Below, one piece after another: positions 14,891-24,899 of a stretch of DNA of 46,047 nt. Made by a program: the position numbers and the translations under genes. Position 1 is the first letter of the stretch, and every line of letters starts with the position of its first letter. The notes below the pieces were generated by a model. That model saw only the letters and a program-made list of their open reading frames with translations, had not been told where the DNA came from and made no database searches. This DNA is from Cyanobium sp. FGCU52 (GTDB lineage Bacteria > Cyanobacteriota > Cyanobacteriia > PCC-6307 > Cyanobiaceae). The DNA is taken from assembly GCA_024958715.1 (NCBI GenBank), contig JANWUS010000086.1, forward strand, positions 1 to 46,047, read 5' to 3'.

Positions 14891-15541
14891 TCAGCCGGGC
14901 CTGGTGGCGATCACGGCGAAGAACGGATCCCCCTTGGCGCCGATCAGCCCGGGCAGGCCAGGGGCGCGGGTCTGTTCGGCGATGACGGTGGGCGTGGGCC
15001 ATCCCTGGGCCATCAGCACCTCAGCGACGTAGGCAAGATGCTCGCGGTCGCTGCCATCGGCCCAGATCTGAGGCGCCTTGGTGAAGAACATGCGGTTCGA
15101 GAAGGCCACGATCAGCTGTCCTCCCGGGCGCGTGACCCGCAGCAGCTCGGCGGCGACCGCCTCCGGGTACTGCAGGTACTGCCAGCCGGCCACGATCAAG
15201 GTGGCATCCACACTGCTGCTCTCCAAAGGGAGGTGCTGATCAGCGTTGAGGTTCTGCACCCAGCTGCGATCGAGCCGTGGATTCGCGCTCAGCTCCCTGG
15301 CGTTGAGGCCATGGCCGATGACGCTGGCATAGGCGACATCGTCCGGCAGATGCGACACCCAGCTCGACATCAGATCGAGCACCACCGCACCCGTGGGGAT
15401 CCGCTCGCGATAGAGCTGCGTGAGCCGTTGCCGGAAGGCGGCATCGAGATGATGCACGAAGCGCGGTTCGGCGTAGAACATCGCGTCGTCGCTGCTGTCC
15501 CACTTGCGTCGCTGCGATTCCGTCAGCACCTGCACCACCAC
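14891..15541 (-). CDS. Class I SAM-dependent methyltransferase
   Basis: A 216-residue Rossmann-fold methyltransferase. Motif I is VVLDLMSSWVSHLP (glycine-poor but in place), the acidic ribose contact region precedes LNADQHLPLESSSVD, and the post-motif is ELLRVTRPGGQLIVAFSNRM. The C-terminal part includes WADGSDREHLAYVAEVL. Substrate unknown; this type is common as a small-molecule or lipid methyltransferase in cyanobacteria. It is convergent with the PAS-GGDEF gene and tandem with katG, with about 110 bases between. Confidence 0.8.
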   Translation of the reverse strand: MVVQVLTESQRRKWDSSDDAMFYAEPRFVHHLDAAFRQRLTQLYRERIPTGAVVLDLMSSWVSHLPDDVAYASVIGHGLNARELSANPRLDRSWVQNLNADQHLPLESSSVDATLIVAGWQYLQYPEAVAAELLRVTRPGGQLIVAFSNRMFFTKAPQIWADGSDREHLAYVAEVLMAQGWPTPTVIAEQTRAPGLPGLIGAKGDPFFAVIATRPG

Positions 15542-15648
15542 GGGCCCTCTCCTTGGCGGAGCCCAGTCTGGTGGCTGCGGTGATGGTGCCGTGAGGATGC
15601 CGTGAGAGCACCGTCGGATGGGGTGAGCCCGGCAAAGGGTCAGAGACT

Positions 15649-17901
<2,253 letters not shown>

Positions 17902-17973
17902 TCAGCCACGGCCGGGAACATCACAGCGCGTTGCAATGGCATCGGGCGCCTGCGGCAGTGGTGCCATGTCCCC

Positions 17974-18168
17974 TCAGCGCTTCAGCAACCAGCGCAACAG
18001 CGACAGAGTGATGATCAGACCAACCCCCACATTCCACAGCAGCGAAGGTCGCTGAGAGAGGCGCTGCAACCATGACGGCCACCGATCACCCCCATGCTCA
18101 AGAACCAGCACCAGGGTGAGCAGCAGAGACAGCGGGAGACCGATCGCGAGCAGGAGTTCCGTCAGCAT
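17974..18168 (-). CDS. Small two-helix membrane protein
   Basis: A 64-residue protein starting MLTELLLAIGLPLSLLLTLV, then a polar loop (HGGDRWPSWLQRLSQRP), then a second helix, SLLWNVGVGLIITLSLLRWL. It ends LLKR, with basic residues at the membrane edge. Family not recognised. It sits between the VIT transporter and katG on the same strand. Longer in-frame extensions to 18354 are Arg/Pro-rich and not coding-like, hence this start. Confidence 0.6.
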   Translation of the reverse strand: MLTELLLAIGLPLSLLLTLVLVLEHGGDRWPSWLQRLSQRPSLLWNVGVGLIITLSLLRWLLKR

Positions 18169-18232
18169 CCCCGGTTCCGGCGTTGGCAGCAGCCTATGGC
18201 GCGTGGCCGACAGGAATCGAGTCGGTGACCGT

Positions 18233-18934
18233 TCAGCCGCTTCCGTTGAGCCAGACGCCGATCGCGACCCCGGCCAGGGCCGCACAGCCAGCGATCGACA
18301 CCGTGGTGAGCACCGTCGGCAGCACCGAACGCTCCCCGATCCGGGCGCGGCCATAGCCCAGCAGCACCAGAAGCACCAGGGTCATCAGCAGCGACACCGG
18401 GCGGGCCTGCTCGAGTGGCAGCACGGCGAAGGCCAGCACCGGTGTGAGGCCCGCAAACAGATCGGAGACGAACATCCAGAGCGCGTGGGCCACGGGCTGC
18501 TGTCGCTGGGCGGAGGACGTCACCGCTGCGTTGCGCTCCAGTTCCGGCAGCCCGGCCGGTCGCTGGCGCAGATCCGCCTGAATCGCTTCGAGGGTGGCCG
18601 GTTGCAGTCCCGTACGGCTGAGCCGAGTCATCAGGGCAGCGATCTCACCGGCGGGATCGGCCTTCACAGCCGCCAGTTGCTGGCGGGATTCCACCCGCTC
18701 CCGATCCCGTTCCGATTGCAGGTCGAGGAACACCCCCGCCATCATCGACACGGCGGCGGCCACGGCTCCCGCGGCGCCCGCCACCAGCACACTCCTGCCG
18801 GAGCTGGCGGTGAGCGACACCCCGGCCACCAGGCCGAAGATCGACACCGTGCCGTCCTCCATCCCGAAGACGATGTCGCCGATCGAAGCCTTGAAGGAGG
18901 TGCTCAGGGCTGAGCGGAGACTGGGCCTTGGCAT
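18233..18934 (-). CDS. VIT/CCC1-family metal ion transporter
   Basis: A 233-residue membrane protein. The N-terminal signature FGMEDGTVSIFGLVAGV matches the first helix of the VIT1/CCC1 family, which exports Fe2+ or Mn2+ from the cytosol. The second helix follows (LVAGAAGAVAAAVSMMAGVF). Next comes a cytoplasmic helical section (LQSERDRERVESRQQLAAVK and on), equivalent to the metal-binding domain between helices 2 and 3, then three more helices ending near ALAGVAIGVWL. Close to katG, which fits limitation of iron-driven oxidative stress, but this is only context. The Glu/Met pattern of the plant VIT metal domain is partial. Confidence 0.8.
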   Translation of the reverse strand: MPRPSLRSALSTSFKASIGDIVFGMEDGTVSIFGLVAGVSLTASSGRSVLVAGAAGAVAAAVSMMAGVFLDLQSERDRERVESRQQLAAVKADPAGEIAALMTRLSRTGLQPATLEAIQADLRQRPAGLPELERNAAVTSSAQRQQPVAHALWMFVSDLFAGLTPVLAFAVLPLEQARPVSLLMTLVLLVLLGYGRARIGERSVLPTVLTTVSIAGCAALAGVAIGVWLNGSG

Positions 18935-19119
18935 GACGATCGAGAGCCGATGGCTCAGGCATGCCGCATCATGACCTGAGATCGATGCCTCCGCGTTGCA
19001 GGGTCTCTGGCCGTCCGCCCGCAGCCCTGAGAAGCATCAGCCCAGGTCAGCGTGCTCAACCTGTTGATGAAACCCGGGCACATCTCCACCATCTCCCTAC
19101 GGCTGATCCTGCGCAAAAC

Positions 19120-19671
19120 GACCTGCGTCGGCTGCACGTCCGTGCCCATGGTGGGACAGTCGCCACCGGCCTGGGGGTGGGCGGAATGATGGGAGAAGGG
19201 CTCTACACGCTCCTGGGCCTGGCCGCCCGCAGCGCCGGAGTGCTGCTGCCGCTGGCCTTCCTGCTGGCCGGCACCGCCGCGTCCTTCTCGGTTTATTCCT
19301 ATGCCCGGCTGGGCACGGCCTTCCCCAGCCGCGGCGGCGGCGCCGTACTGGGTCGCACCGGCTTTCTGGTGATCGCCGCGGCCGCGATCCTGGCCACCGC
19401 CTCGGCGGTGAACGCCACCCTGTTCGCCTCGGCCAACATCGGCGCCGATCTGGCCGACTCCGGCCAGCTGCCGGCCGCCCTGGCGCGCCCCTGGCTGCGC
19501 AGCACGGATCTGTCGCTGCCCGTGTCGGCCGCGGTGGCGATCAATGCCGCCCTGTTCGTCTCCCAGCTGATCGACACGATCCGCACCGGATCCCCCGCCA
19601 CCTGGATCACCTTCCTGGCGGTGCTGGCCGGCAGCGTCGTGCTCACGGCCTGGCTCCGACGCCGACGCTGA
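19120..19671 (+). pseudogene. APC-type amino acid permease relic with internal deletions
   Basis: One open frame, but only ~180 residues instead of the ~430 of a 12-helix permease. It starts like helix 1-2 of the family (LGVGGMMGEGLYTLLGLAAR, then FSVYSYARLGTAFPSRGGG). It then jumps to the helix 8 region (ASAVNATLFASANIGADLAD, SGQLPAAL) and ends with C-terminal helices (VAINAALFVSQLIDTI, WITFLAVLAGSVVLTAW). The segments are in the right order with the parts between removed in phase. No good start codon lies near the conserved beginning. Transport function is very unlikely. Confidence 0.6.
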
Positions 19672-19747
19672 GGTTCCCCGGGGGGACCATCACTCGCGAG
19701 CGGGATGACCGGTGGACACCGGCGAGGGGTGACGATCAAGGCCGACG

Positions 19748-20140
19748 TCATGGCATCACCAGCAGCAGCAGGCGGTTGCCCTCCGGATCCAGCAGCCAGG
19801 CTTCCGCCCCGAAGGACTCCTGCCGCGGGGGCTGAAGAAGCGAAGCGCCCAGGCCGAGGGCTGCGGAGATCCAGTCCTTCAGCACCACCACCGCTTCGCT
19901 GCCGCCGGCCCGACGTTGCACACACACGGCGAGCCGCCCCTGTTCCCTCGGCTGGGGTCGTTGGCTGGACGGGGCATAGACCTCCAGCCAGCCGCCTGCC
20001 GGCCAGGGCACCCGCCAGTGACTCGTGCTCCATCCCGGCAGCGGCTGCACCTCCAGCAGGACGCCGTAGAACCGGGCCAGACCCGCAGGATCGTCGGCCG
20101 CCAGCACGATCGAAGCGGTGGGAGGGTTGGGTTCCGGCAC
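19748..20140 (-). CDS. VOC-family (glyoxalase/dioxygenase-fold) protein
   Basis: A 130-residue single-domain vicinal-oxygen-chelate protein. It opens with a beta-alpha-beta unit (ASIVLAADDPAGLARFYGVL) and ends with FGAEAWLLDPEGNRLLLLV, the usual D-P-x-G-N closing strand. Such proteins bind a metal or small molecule (glyoxalase, resistance, dioxygenase). The usual His/Glu ligands are not obvious, so the activity is undetermined. It lies 9 bases downstream of the AlkB gene on the same strand and is probably in one operon with it. Confidence 0.8.
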   Translation of the reverse strand: MPEPNPPTASIVLAADDPAGLARFYGVLLEVQPLPGWSTSHWRVPWPAGGWLEVYAPSSQRPQPREQGRLAVCVQRRAGGSEAVVVLKDWISAALGLGASLLQPPRQESFGAEAWLLDPEGNRLLLLVMP

Positions 20141-20149
20141 CCGATGACG

Positions 20150-20839
20150 CTATCGATCCGCCGATCCGTCAGGCCGGATCGCCCCCGGCCGGATCACCCG
20201 GAAGGTGAGGTTGATGCGCTCGTCGTTCAGGCGCAGACGCTGGGGAACCTGATGCAGCCAGTGCTCCTGGGTGGGGGGATCCATCACCAGCAGATCCCCC
20301 ATCCCCAGTTCGAACGCCAACGGCGACCTGCCGCCCTCCGGTGTATGCCGAGGGCGCAGCCGGAAGGAGCGGGCGGATCCCAGGCTGAGCGAGGCGATCG
20401 GGGCCCGCGGATCCAGTTCGGGCTCGTCATCGGCATGCCAGTGGAGCCGATCGCGGCCGTCGCGGTAGCGATTCAGCAGCAGCGAATTGAACGTCACCCC
20501 GAGCTCCGCCTCCACCCGGGCCTTCACCCGCTGCACCGCCGGGGTCCAGGCCTCGATGCGGTTGCGCAGGCCGCTGTAAGTGTAGGTGCAGCCGGGATCG
20601 CCCATCCAGCAGGTGAGCCGCGGCAGCGGGTGGGTGCGACCCCAGAGGGTGATCAGCTCCTGCTTCCAGAGCACCTCCTGGCGCAGCAGGTCGGCCATCG
20701 CTTCAGGCTCCGGCAGCCAGCGGGACCAGAGGCGCAGGCGCAGGCCGGGGCGCTCCACCAGCTCCGGCGGAGCACCAACGGCACCGGCGCCTGGGGAACC
20801 GGGACCACGGTCCTGGAACAGATCGAGCTGGACGCCCAT
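20150..20839 (-). CDS. alkB: AlkB-type Fe(II)/2-oxoglutarate dioxygenase
   Basis: A ~229-residue protein of the AlkB family, which removes alkyl groups from DNA or RNA bases. The core contains PRLTCWMGDPGCTYTYSG, NSLLLNRYRDGRDRLHWHAD with the HxD iron ligands, IASLSLGSARSFRLR, and the distal iron His near EHWLHQVPQRL. The Arg pair that binds 2-oxoglutarate is in NDERINLTFRVIRPG. Start chosen at the ATG giving MGVQLDLFQD, a common N-terminus. In operon with the VOC gene. Confidence 0.92.
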   Translation of the reverse strand: MGVQLDLFQDRGPGSPGAGAVGAPPELVERPGLRLRLWSRWLPEPEAMADLLRQEVLWKQELITLWGRTHPLPRLTCWMGDPGCTYTYSGLRNRIEAWTPAVQRVKARVEAELGVTFNSLLLNRYRDGRDRLHWHADDEPELDPRAPIASLSLGSARSFRLRPRHTPEGGRSPLAFELGMGDLLVMDPPTQEHWLHQVPQRLRLNDERINLTFRVIRPGAIRPDGSADR

Positions 20840-20914
20840 GAGCGATCTCGGGCTCACGACCTGAACGCAATCTCCAGTCTGCTGTGCTGCGCGTGGGCGA
20901 AGTTGCCCGGTCCC

Positions 20915-20941
20915 AGTCCCCCGGTTAGAAGCCGGGGGACT
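20915..20941. repeat. Strong hairpin resembling an IS200/IS605 end
   Basis: Perfect 10-base arms, AGTCCCCCGG and CCGGGGGACT, enclose the loop ttagaag. There is no T-run, so it is not a typical terminator. Hairpins of this look occur at ends of IS200/IS605 (TnpB-type) elements and in REP-like repeats. It ends 17 bases before the start of the next gene. Assignment by resemblance only. Confidence 0.5.
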
Positions 20942-20958
20942 CCCCCGAAGGCTCGAGG

Positions 20959-21675
20959 ATGAACAACCGCCTGATCCTTCATCATCTGCCGAAGTGGCAT
21001 CAGAATGCGGCCTACATCACAGCCCTGGGCATCTCGCCGCTGATCAACCTGTTGATCACTGGCATGATCTGGAAGCGCGCGGGCTCGCCTCATGGAGAGT
21101 GGACCAGATGGTCGTTCAACGGCTACGACCTTGAAGGCCTTTTCGTGTTCCTGTTCAGCTCTGCCCTGGTCCTTCTGTCCATCAACCTGGTACGCACCCT
21201 GCTGTACAAACACCAGCGGATCCGCGGAACCCTGCTGGTGCTCGGCGTATTGGTGACCACGGATCTGATCCTGAATGTCGTGCTGATCGGCTACCGGATC
21301 TGCACGATCCCCACCATCGACGCCACGCTCCTGCTCCAGGTTTCAGCCCTTGCCTATCTGTCGCTCACCCTCACCTTCCTGTTCTGGTACTGGTTCATCG
21401 ACTACCCCACCCAGGTGCGGCATCTCCATCACCAGGACCACCTCTGTGCAATCGTCTTTCCCCGGGAGGCCGTGCTCGCGGATGGCCGCTGGCTTCCGAA
21501 TCTTCTCGATTACCTCTATCTCACGGTGATCACCAGCAACACCCTGGGGCCGCCGGAGAACCACACGCCGGTCAGCCGCTCGATCAAGCTGGTGCAGATC
21601 TTCCACTCCACCACCGTGCTGGTGCTCCTGGTTCTGGTGGTGTCCCGGGCCGTGAACACCCTGCACCAGCAGTGA
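20959..21675 (+). CDS. Integral membrane protein, possibly DUF1345/ion-channel-like
   Basis: A 238-residue protein with about five hydrophobic segments, including YITALGISPLINLLITGMIW, LFVFLFSSALVLLSINLV, TLLVLGVLVTTDLILNVVL and ALAYLSLTLTFLFWYWFIDY. Between the last two helices lies a pore-loop-like stretch, LYLTVITSNTLGPPENHTPV, followed by a final helix (TTVLVLLVLVVSRAVNTL). This layout resembles DUF1345 or two-helix channel ends but lacks a clear TVGYGD filter. Function unknown. The strong hairpin lies in its leader, and GAAGG is placed about 7 bases before the ATG. Confidence 0.65.
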   Translation: MNNRLILHHLPKWHQNAAYITALGISPLINLLITGMIWKRAGSPHGEWTRWSFNGYDLEGLFVFLFSSALVLLSINLVRTLLYKHQRIRGTLLVLGVLVTTDLILNVVLIGYRICTIPTIDATLLLQVSALAYLSLTLTFLFWYWFIDYPTQVRHLHHQDHLCAIVFPREAVLADGRWLPNLLDYLYLTVITSNTLGPPENHTPVSRSIKLVQIFHSTTVLVLLVLVVSRAVNTLHQQ

Positions 21676-21718
21676 GGGGCCGCGTCGGGGAGGCCGAAGC
21701 CTCCCCGACCTCATCAGC

Positions 21719-21862
21719 TCAGCGCTTGCTGCAGCTGCAGCCGCAGCTGCAGGCGCCGCCGGTGGTGCAGGTGCAGTCGGCAGCGCAGCCACAGCCGCAG
21801 GGGCAGGAAGGCGCCGGCGCCTGGACCGGCGTGGCAGGAAGGGATCGACAGGAACAGGTCAT
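21719..21862 (-). CDS. 47-residue cysteine-rich, metallothionein-like peptide
   Basis: The translation has 12 cysteines in 47 residues, arranged as CxC pairs: MTCSC at the start, SCPCGCGC, DCTC and GACSCGCSCSKR at the end. There are no His or aromatic residues. Such spacing is typical of small soft-metal (Zn, Cu, Cd) binding peptides. It is not obviously homologous to cyanobacterial SmtA, which has a different pattern with histidines. The frame converges with the membrane protein gene and ends 43 bases from its stop. No operator was recognised upstream. Confidence 0.65.
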   Translation of the reverse strand: MTCSCRSLPATPVQAPAPSCPCGCGCAADCTCTTGGACSCGCSCSKR

Positions 21863-22015
21863 GGGTTCGTTGTTGCGATGGGATGGAACAGGCAGCACAA
21901 CCCTTAGGGTTGCCCAGCTGCCGTCATGCTGCGCTCTCCCCTTGAAGGGAGAGTCGAGCGTCGCCGGGTTCGGGTTCCCACCCCGTGCCGCCTGGATGAG
22001 CGTCCGGGAATCGCC

Positions 22016-22225
22016 ATGATCGAGCCGGACCTGCCCCAACGCCTGCTCGCTCACCTCCAGCACGGCCCCTTCTGGGATCAGGGCTACAACGCCCTGATGG
22101 TCATCGACACCTCTTTCCTGCGGAACCCCCACGACCACCGGATGAGCGATAGCGTCACCACTCTCAATCTGCCCTTCTTCTGCGGGGTTGTGGAGGGTGT
22201 GGCGAAAGCTCTGAAGACGATCTGA
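22016..22225 (+). pseudogene. Internally deleted copy of the M28 peptidase gene
   Basis: A 69-codon frame. Its first 15 residues (EPDLPQRLLAHLQ) match the N-terminus of the M28 peptidase at 8515-9351, and the rest (GPFWDQGYNALMVIDTSFLR, then MSDSVTTLNLPFFCGVVEG) matches its C-terminus. About 200 codons between them are missing, including four of the five zinc-site motifs. The frame across the junction is intact, so a peptide could be made, but it cannot be a peptidase. It ends 3 bases before the GNAT gene and may be translated with it. Confidence 0.8.
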
Positions 22226-22228
22226 GCG

Positions 22229-22741
22229 ATGACCGCGGTTCAGGTGCGCCCCTACGAGCCCAGCGACTGGCCAGGGGTGTGGGGCGTGCTCGAACCGGTG
22301 TTCCGCCCCGGCGAAACCTTTCCGCACGATCCGGCGATCAGTGAAGCCGAAGCCAGGGTGTCGTGGGTGGAGCAGAGCCAGGCGGTGATGGTGGCGGTGG
22401 AGGAGCAGGAGACCGTGGTGGGCACCTACTACCTCCGGCCCAATTCCCTCAGCCTCGGCGCCCATGTCGCCAATGCCGGCTATGCCGTGGCGGAGCACGC
22501 CAGGCGCCGGGGCATCGGCAGCCAGCTCTGCCGCCACTCCCTGCATACCGCCCGAGCGCTGGGATTTCGCGCCCTGCAGTTCAACCTGGTGGTGAGCAGC
22601 AACACCGCCGGCATCCGCTGCTGGCAGAAGAACGGTTTTGCGCTGATCGGCACCTTGCCCGGTGCCTTTCGTCACAGGCAGCTGGGCGACGTGGATGCCC
22701 ACGTGATGTTCCAGGATCTGATCAAGGAGCCGGGCCCCTGA
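22229..22741 (+). CDS. GNAT-family N-acetyltransferase
   Basis: A 170-residue single-domain acetyltransferase. The acetyl-CoA pyrophosphate-binding loop is in HARRRGIGSQLCRHSL (R/Q-x-x-G-x-G/A). The preceding strand is VANAGYAVAEHA. Motif B is NLVVSSNTAGIRCWQKNGF, with Asn and the C-terminal strand FALIGTLPGAF. Substrate not predictable. The start is chosen at the first ATG, directly after the M28 relic stop. Confidence 0.88.
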   Translation: MTAVQVRPYEPSDWPGVWGVLEPVFRPGETFPHDPAISEAEARVSWVEQSQAVMVAVEEQETVVGTYYLRPNSLSLGAHVANAGYAVAEHARRRGIGSQLCRHSLHTARALGFRALQFNLVVSSNTAGIRCWQKNGFALIGTLPGAFRHRQLGDVDAHVMFQDLIKEPGP

Positions 22742-22901
22742 GGCTGGTGACGTGGCAACGCGCAAGGAACGCGCATGGACGGATCGGCTCCGATCACGGT
22801 GACGAACCCATGCTCTTTCTGCGCTGGGGTTCTGGTTGGGCTGCTGCGCCATTGGCGACTGCCGCCGATTCGCTAGGCTTGTGCAATTGATGGGGTCCAC
22901 C

Positions 22902-23270
22902 ATGCTCACCGGCGCTGATCTGCTTGCCAAGGTCAAGGAACTGGGCGACGTCTCCAAATCCGATCTGGTACGCGGCTGCGGCTACGTCAGCACCAAGAAG
23001 GACGGCACGGAGCGCCTGAACTTCACCGCCTTCTATGAAGCCCTGCTCGAAGCCAAGGGCATGAGCCTGGGTGGCGGCAACGGGCGCAGCGGCAAGCGTC
23101 CCGGCCGTCAGCTTACCTACGCCACCAAGGTGCAGTTCAACGGCAATCTGCTGGTGGGCAAGGCCTACACCGCCCAGCTGGGCCTTCAGCCGGGCGATGA
23201 GTTCGAGATCAAGCTGGGTAAGAAGCAGATCCGCCTCGTCCCCCTCGGCGGCAGCGACGAGGACGAATGA
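22902..23270 (+). CDS. cyAbrB-type transcriptional regulator
   Basis: A ~122-residue cyanobacterial AbrB-like protein. The N-terminal part (LLAKVKELGDVSKSDLVRGC, then GYVSTKKDGTERLNFTAFYE) is unique to cyAbrB. The C-terminal half contains the DNA-binding swapped-hairpin region (LTYATKVQFNGNLLVGKAYT, LGLQPGDEFEIKLGKKQIRL). Members control carbon-nitrogen balance genes, hydrogenase and other targets. Start chosen at 22902, with GGGG about 7 bases upstream; 22890 is possible. A 7-base inverted repeat (23269-23287) follows the stop but has no T-run. Confidence 0.9.
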   Translation: MLTGADLLAKVKELGDVSKSDLVRGCGYVSTKKDGTERLNFTAFYEALLEAKGMSLGGGNGRSGKRPGRQLTYATKVQFNGNLLVGKAYTAQLGLQPGDEFEIKLGKKQIRLVPLGGSDEDE

Positions 23271-23625
23271 GCTGACGCGATCAGCTCCTACTTGATGACC
23301 GCCAGCCTGGCGGACACCTTCCCTTTCATCGCGACGTCATTGCCAGGCACCGACATCACCGGTGCCTCTTTCGAGAAGTCAGGCCTGCTGAAATCCAGCC
23401 GGTCTAGGTGGGCGAATCGGCCAGGGTCGTCCCGACGTTGGGCCAGTTGTCCTTCACTTCGATTCCCACCGCGATGCTGGCGGCACCGCGCGGAACTGAC
23501 ACCGTTCTGATCATGCTGTTTATTCCCCCTCAAGCGCATCGGCGACGGTTCTGGGAGTGGGCAGGGTCTTGAGGAAGCCCCTGGCCGGCACCAACCGGCC
23601 AGCAGGGTCGGTGACACCCGGTAGG
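23271..23625. other. Region without a recognisable gene
   Basis: About 350 bases between cyAbrB and the nicotinamide phosphoribosyltransferase relic. Fragments on the minus strand look weakly protein-like (VSVPRGAASIAVGIEVKDNW; VMSVPGNDVAMKGKVSA) but are broken by stops and phase changes. It may be another decayed gene; I cannot name it. Confidence 0.4.
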
Positions 23626-24053
23626 GACTCGCTGCCCCGCCTGCCCCTGCGCATCCGGGCGGTGCCCGAAGGCAGCCGGGTGAACGGCAGGGCTTATCGC
23701 GTGCTCGATGCCGTGCTGGCGGCGGGCTTCAGCGCCGAGAACCTGACCTACGGCATGGGCGGCGGCCTGCTGCAGCAGCTCGACCGCGACACCCAGAGCT
23801 TCGCCTACAAGGTGTCCTGGGTGGAGCGCAGCGGCCGCACCAGCCGGTGCGCAAGCACCCCGTCACCGACCCGGCCAAGTGCAGCAAGGCCGGCGTGCTC
23901 GATCTGATCCGCACAGGCGGCACGTACCGCACGGTGGTGCGGCCCGATCCAGCCGTGCATCCCGACTCCTGCCTGCAGACCGTGTACGAGAACGGCGAGC
24001 TGCTGAACCGCTGCAGCCTCGATCAGATGCGGGAGCGCGCCGTTCGCGGCTGA
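23626..24053 (+). pseudogene. Nicotinamide phosphoribosyltransferase (NAMPT) relic
   Basis: A short piece from the middle of the enzyme (LPLRIRAVPEGS) is joined directly to a late segment (RVLDAVLAAGFSAENLTYGM, GGGLLQQLDRDTQSFAYKVS). After a one-base deletion near 23830-23850 the next phase gives RKHPVTDPAKCSKAGVLDLI and ends ENGELLNRCSLDQMRERAVR. A functional NAMPT has ~460-490 residues; here the N-terminal third and a central block are gone. The enzyme would salvage nicotinamide to NMN for NAD. The segments kept are in the right order, so this is erosion in place. Confidence 0.75.
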
Positions 24054-24095
24054 CCGCTCCCGCTGCCTACGGTCGATCCTGCGGCGTTCTCCTCC

Positions 24096-24857
24096 ATGGC
24101 CAGTCAGTGGCAGAACTTCCTGCGCAACCTGGGCGAGTGGCGCGGCAGCTTCACCACCATCGACGCCGACGGCTGCCTGCGCGACAGCAGCCCCTCGGTG
24201 CTGACGCTGGCGAGCGAGGACGAGGATCGGCTGGTGCGCTTCGGCCTGAAGCGCTGGCCAGCGGGCACCACCATGGCTGCGGTCGGCGGGCCGGTGGAGG
24301 GGGCAGGTGAGCCCAGCCGTGCCTTCGAGCAGGAGTACCGCACCCTCGGCCGGCAGGTGGTGTTCTTCGCGTCGGGGGCGTTCAACAAGGGATCGCTGCA
24401 GGTGGCGCCGAACACGCCCTTCGGCGGTGAGTTCGGCTTCATCGGCGGCAACCGGCGCCACCGGCTGGTGCAGCTTTACAGCGAGGCCGGCAGCTTCGAT
24501 CAGCTGGTGCTGATCCGTGAGTTCCGCGCCGGCAGCGACGCAACCGAGTGTGCACCCACCAGCGCCGACCAGCTGCTGGGGAGCTGGAGCGGGCAGAGCG
24601 CCACGATCAGCGCCGACTGGCCCGAGCCCACTCTCAGCGACTGCCAACTGCAGATCGGCGCCGCCGACCTCGACGGACTCAGGCTGCTGCCCGATGGCGG
24701 CTTCTGCCGCCTGCCGCAGCGGGTGAGCCACCGCGAGGCCTTCGTGCTGGAGGGCGGCTGGCTGCCGGCACCCGGCCGGGTGGAGCGCCTGATCCGCCGC
24801 TACGACGGCACCGGCGCCTGGCTCTCCGCCAGCCATGAGGTGCTCACCCGCAACTGA
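24096..24857 (+). CDS. DUF3598 family protein
   Basis: A 253-residue protein of the cyanobacterial/plastid DUF3598 family, recognised by its opening QWQNFLRNLGEWRGSFTTID and the mid-protein REFRAGSD. It is made of two lipocalin-like beta-barrel halves, the second starting near DQLLGSWSGQSATIS. Relatives bind or process pigments or lipids (a fold related to CpcS/CpeS bilin lyases), but no function is established for this one. The frame is intact and no signal peptide is seen. It lies 42 bases after the NAMPT relic. Confidence 0.85.
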   Translation: MASQWQNFLRNLGEWRGSFTTIDADGCLRDSSPSVLTLASEDEDRLVRFGLKRWPAGTTMAAVGGPVEGAGEPSRAFEQEYRTLGRQVVFFASGAFNKGSLQVAPNTPFGGEFGFIGGNRRHRLVQLYSEAGSFDQLVLIREFRAGSDATECAPTSADQLLGSWSGQSATISADWPEPTLSDCQLQIGAADLDGLRLLPDGGFCRLPQRVSHREAFVLEGGWLPAPGRVERLIRRYDGTGAWLSASHEVLTRN

Positions 24858-24899
24858 CGGGAGATCAGAGGCGCTGGCCGTGGCGGCGGGCCCAGACCC

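Noticed and set aside
21719-22957. One long minus-strand frame ending in the Cys-rich peptide
   Set aside because: Only the last 47 codons look like a gene. The rest is antisense of the GNAT gene and the M28 relic, so the short ATG at 21862 was chosen.
23269-23287. Inverted repeat GAGCTGA/TCAGCTC after cyAbrB as a terminator
   Set aside because: There is no T-run after the stem, and half of the left arm lies within the stop codon region; not enough to call a terminator.
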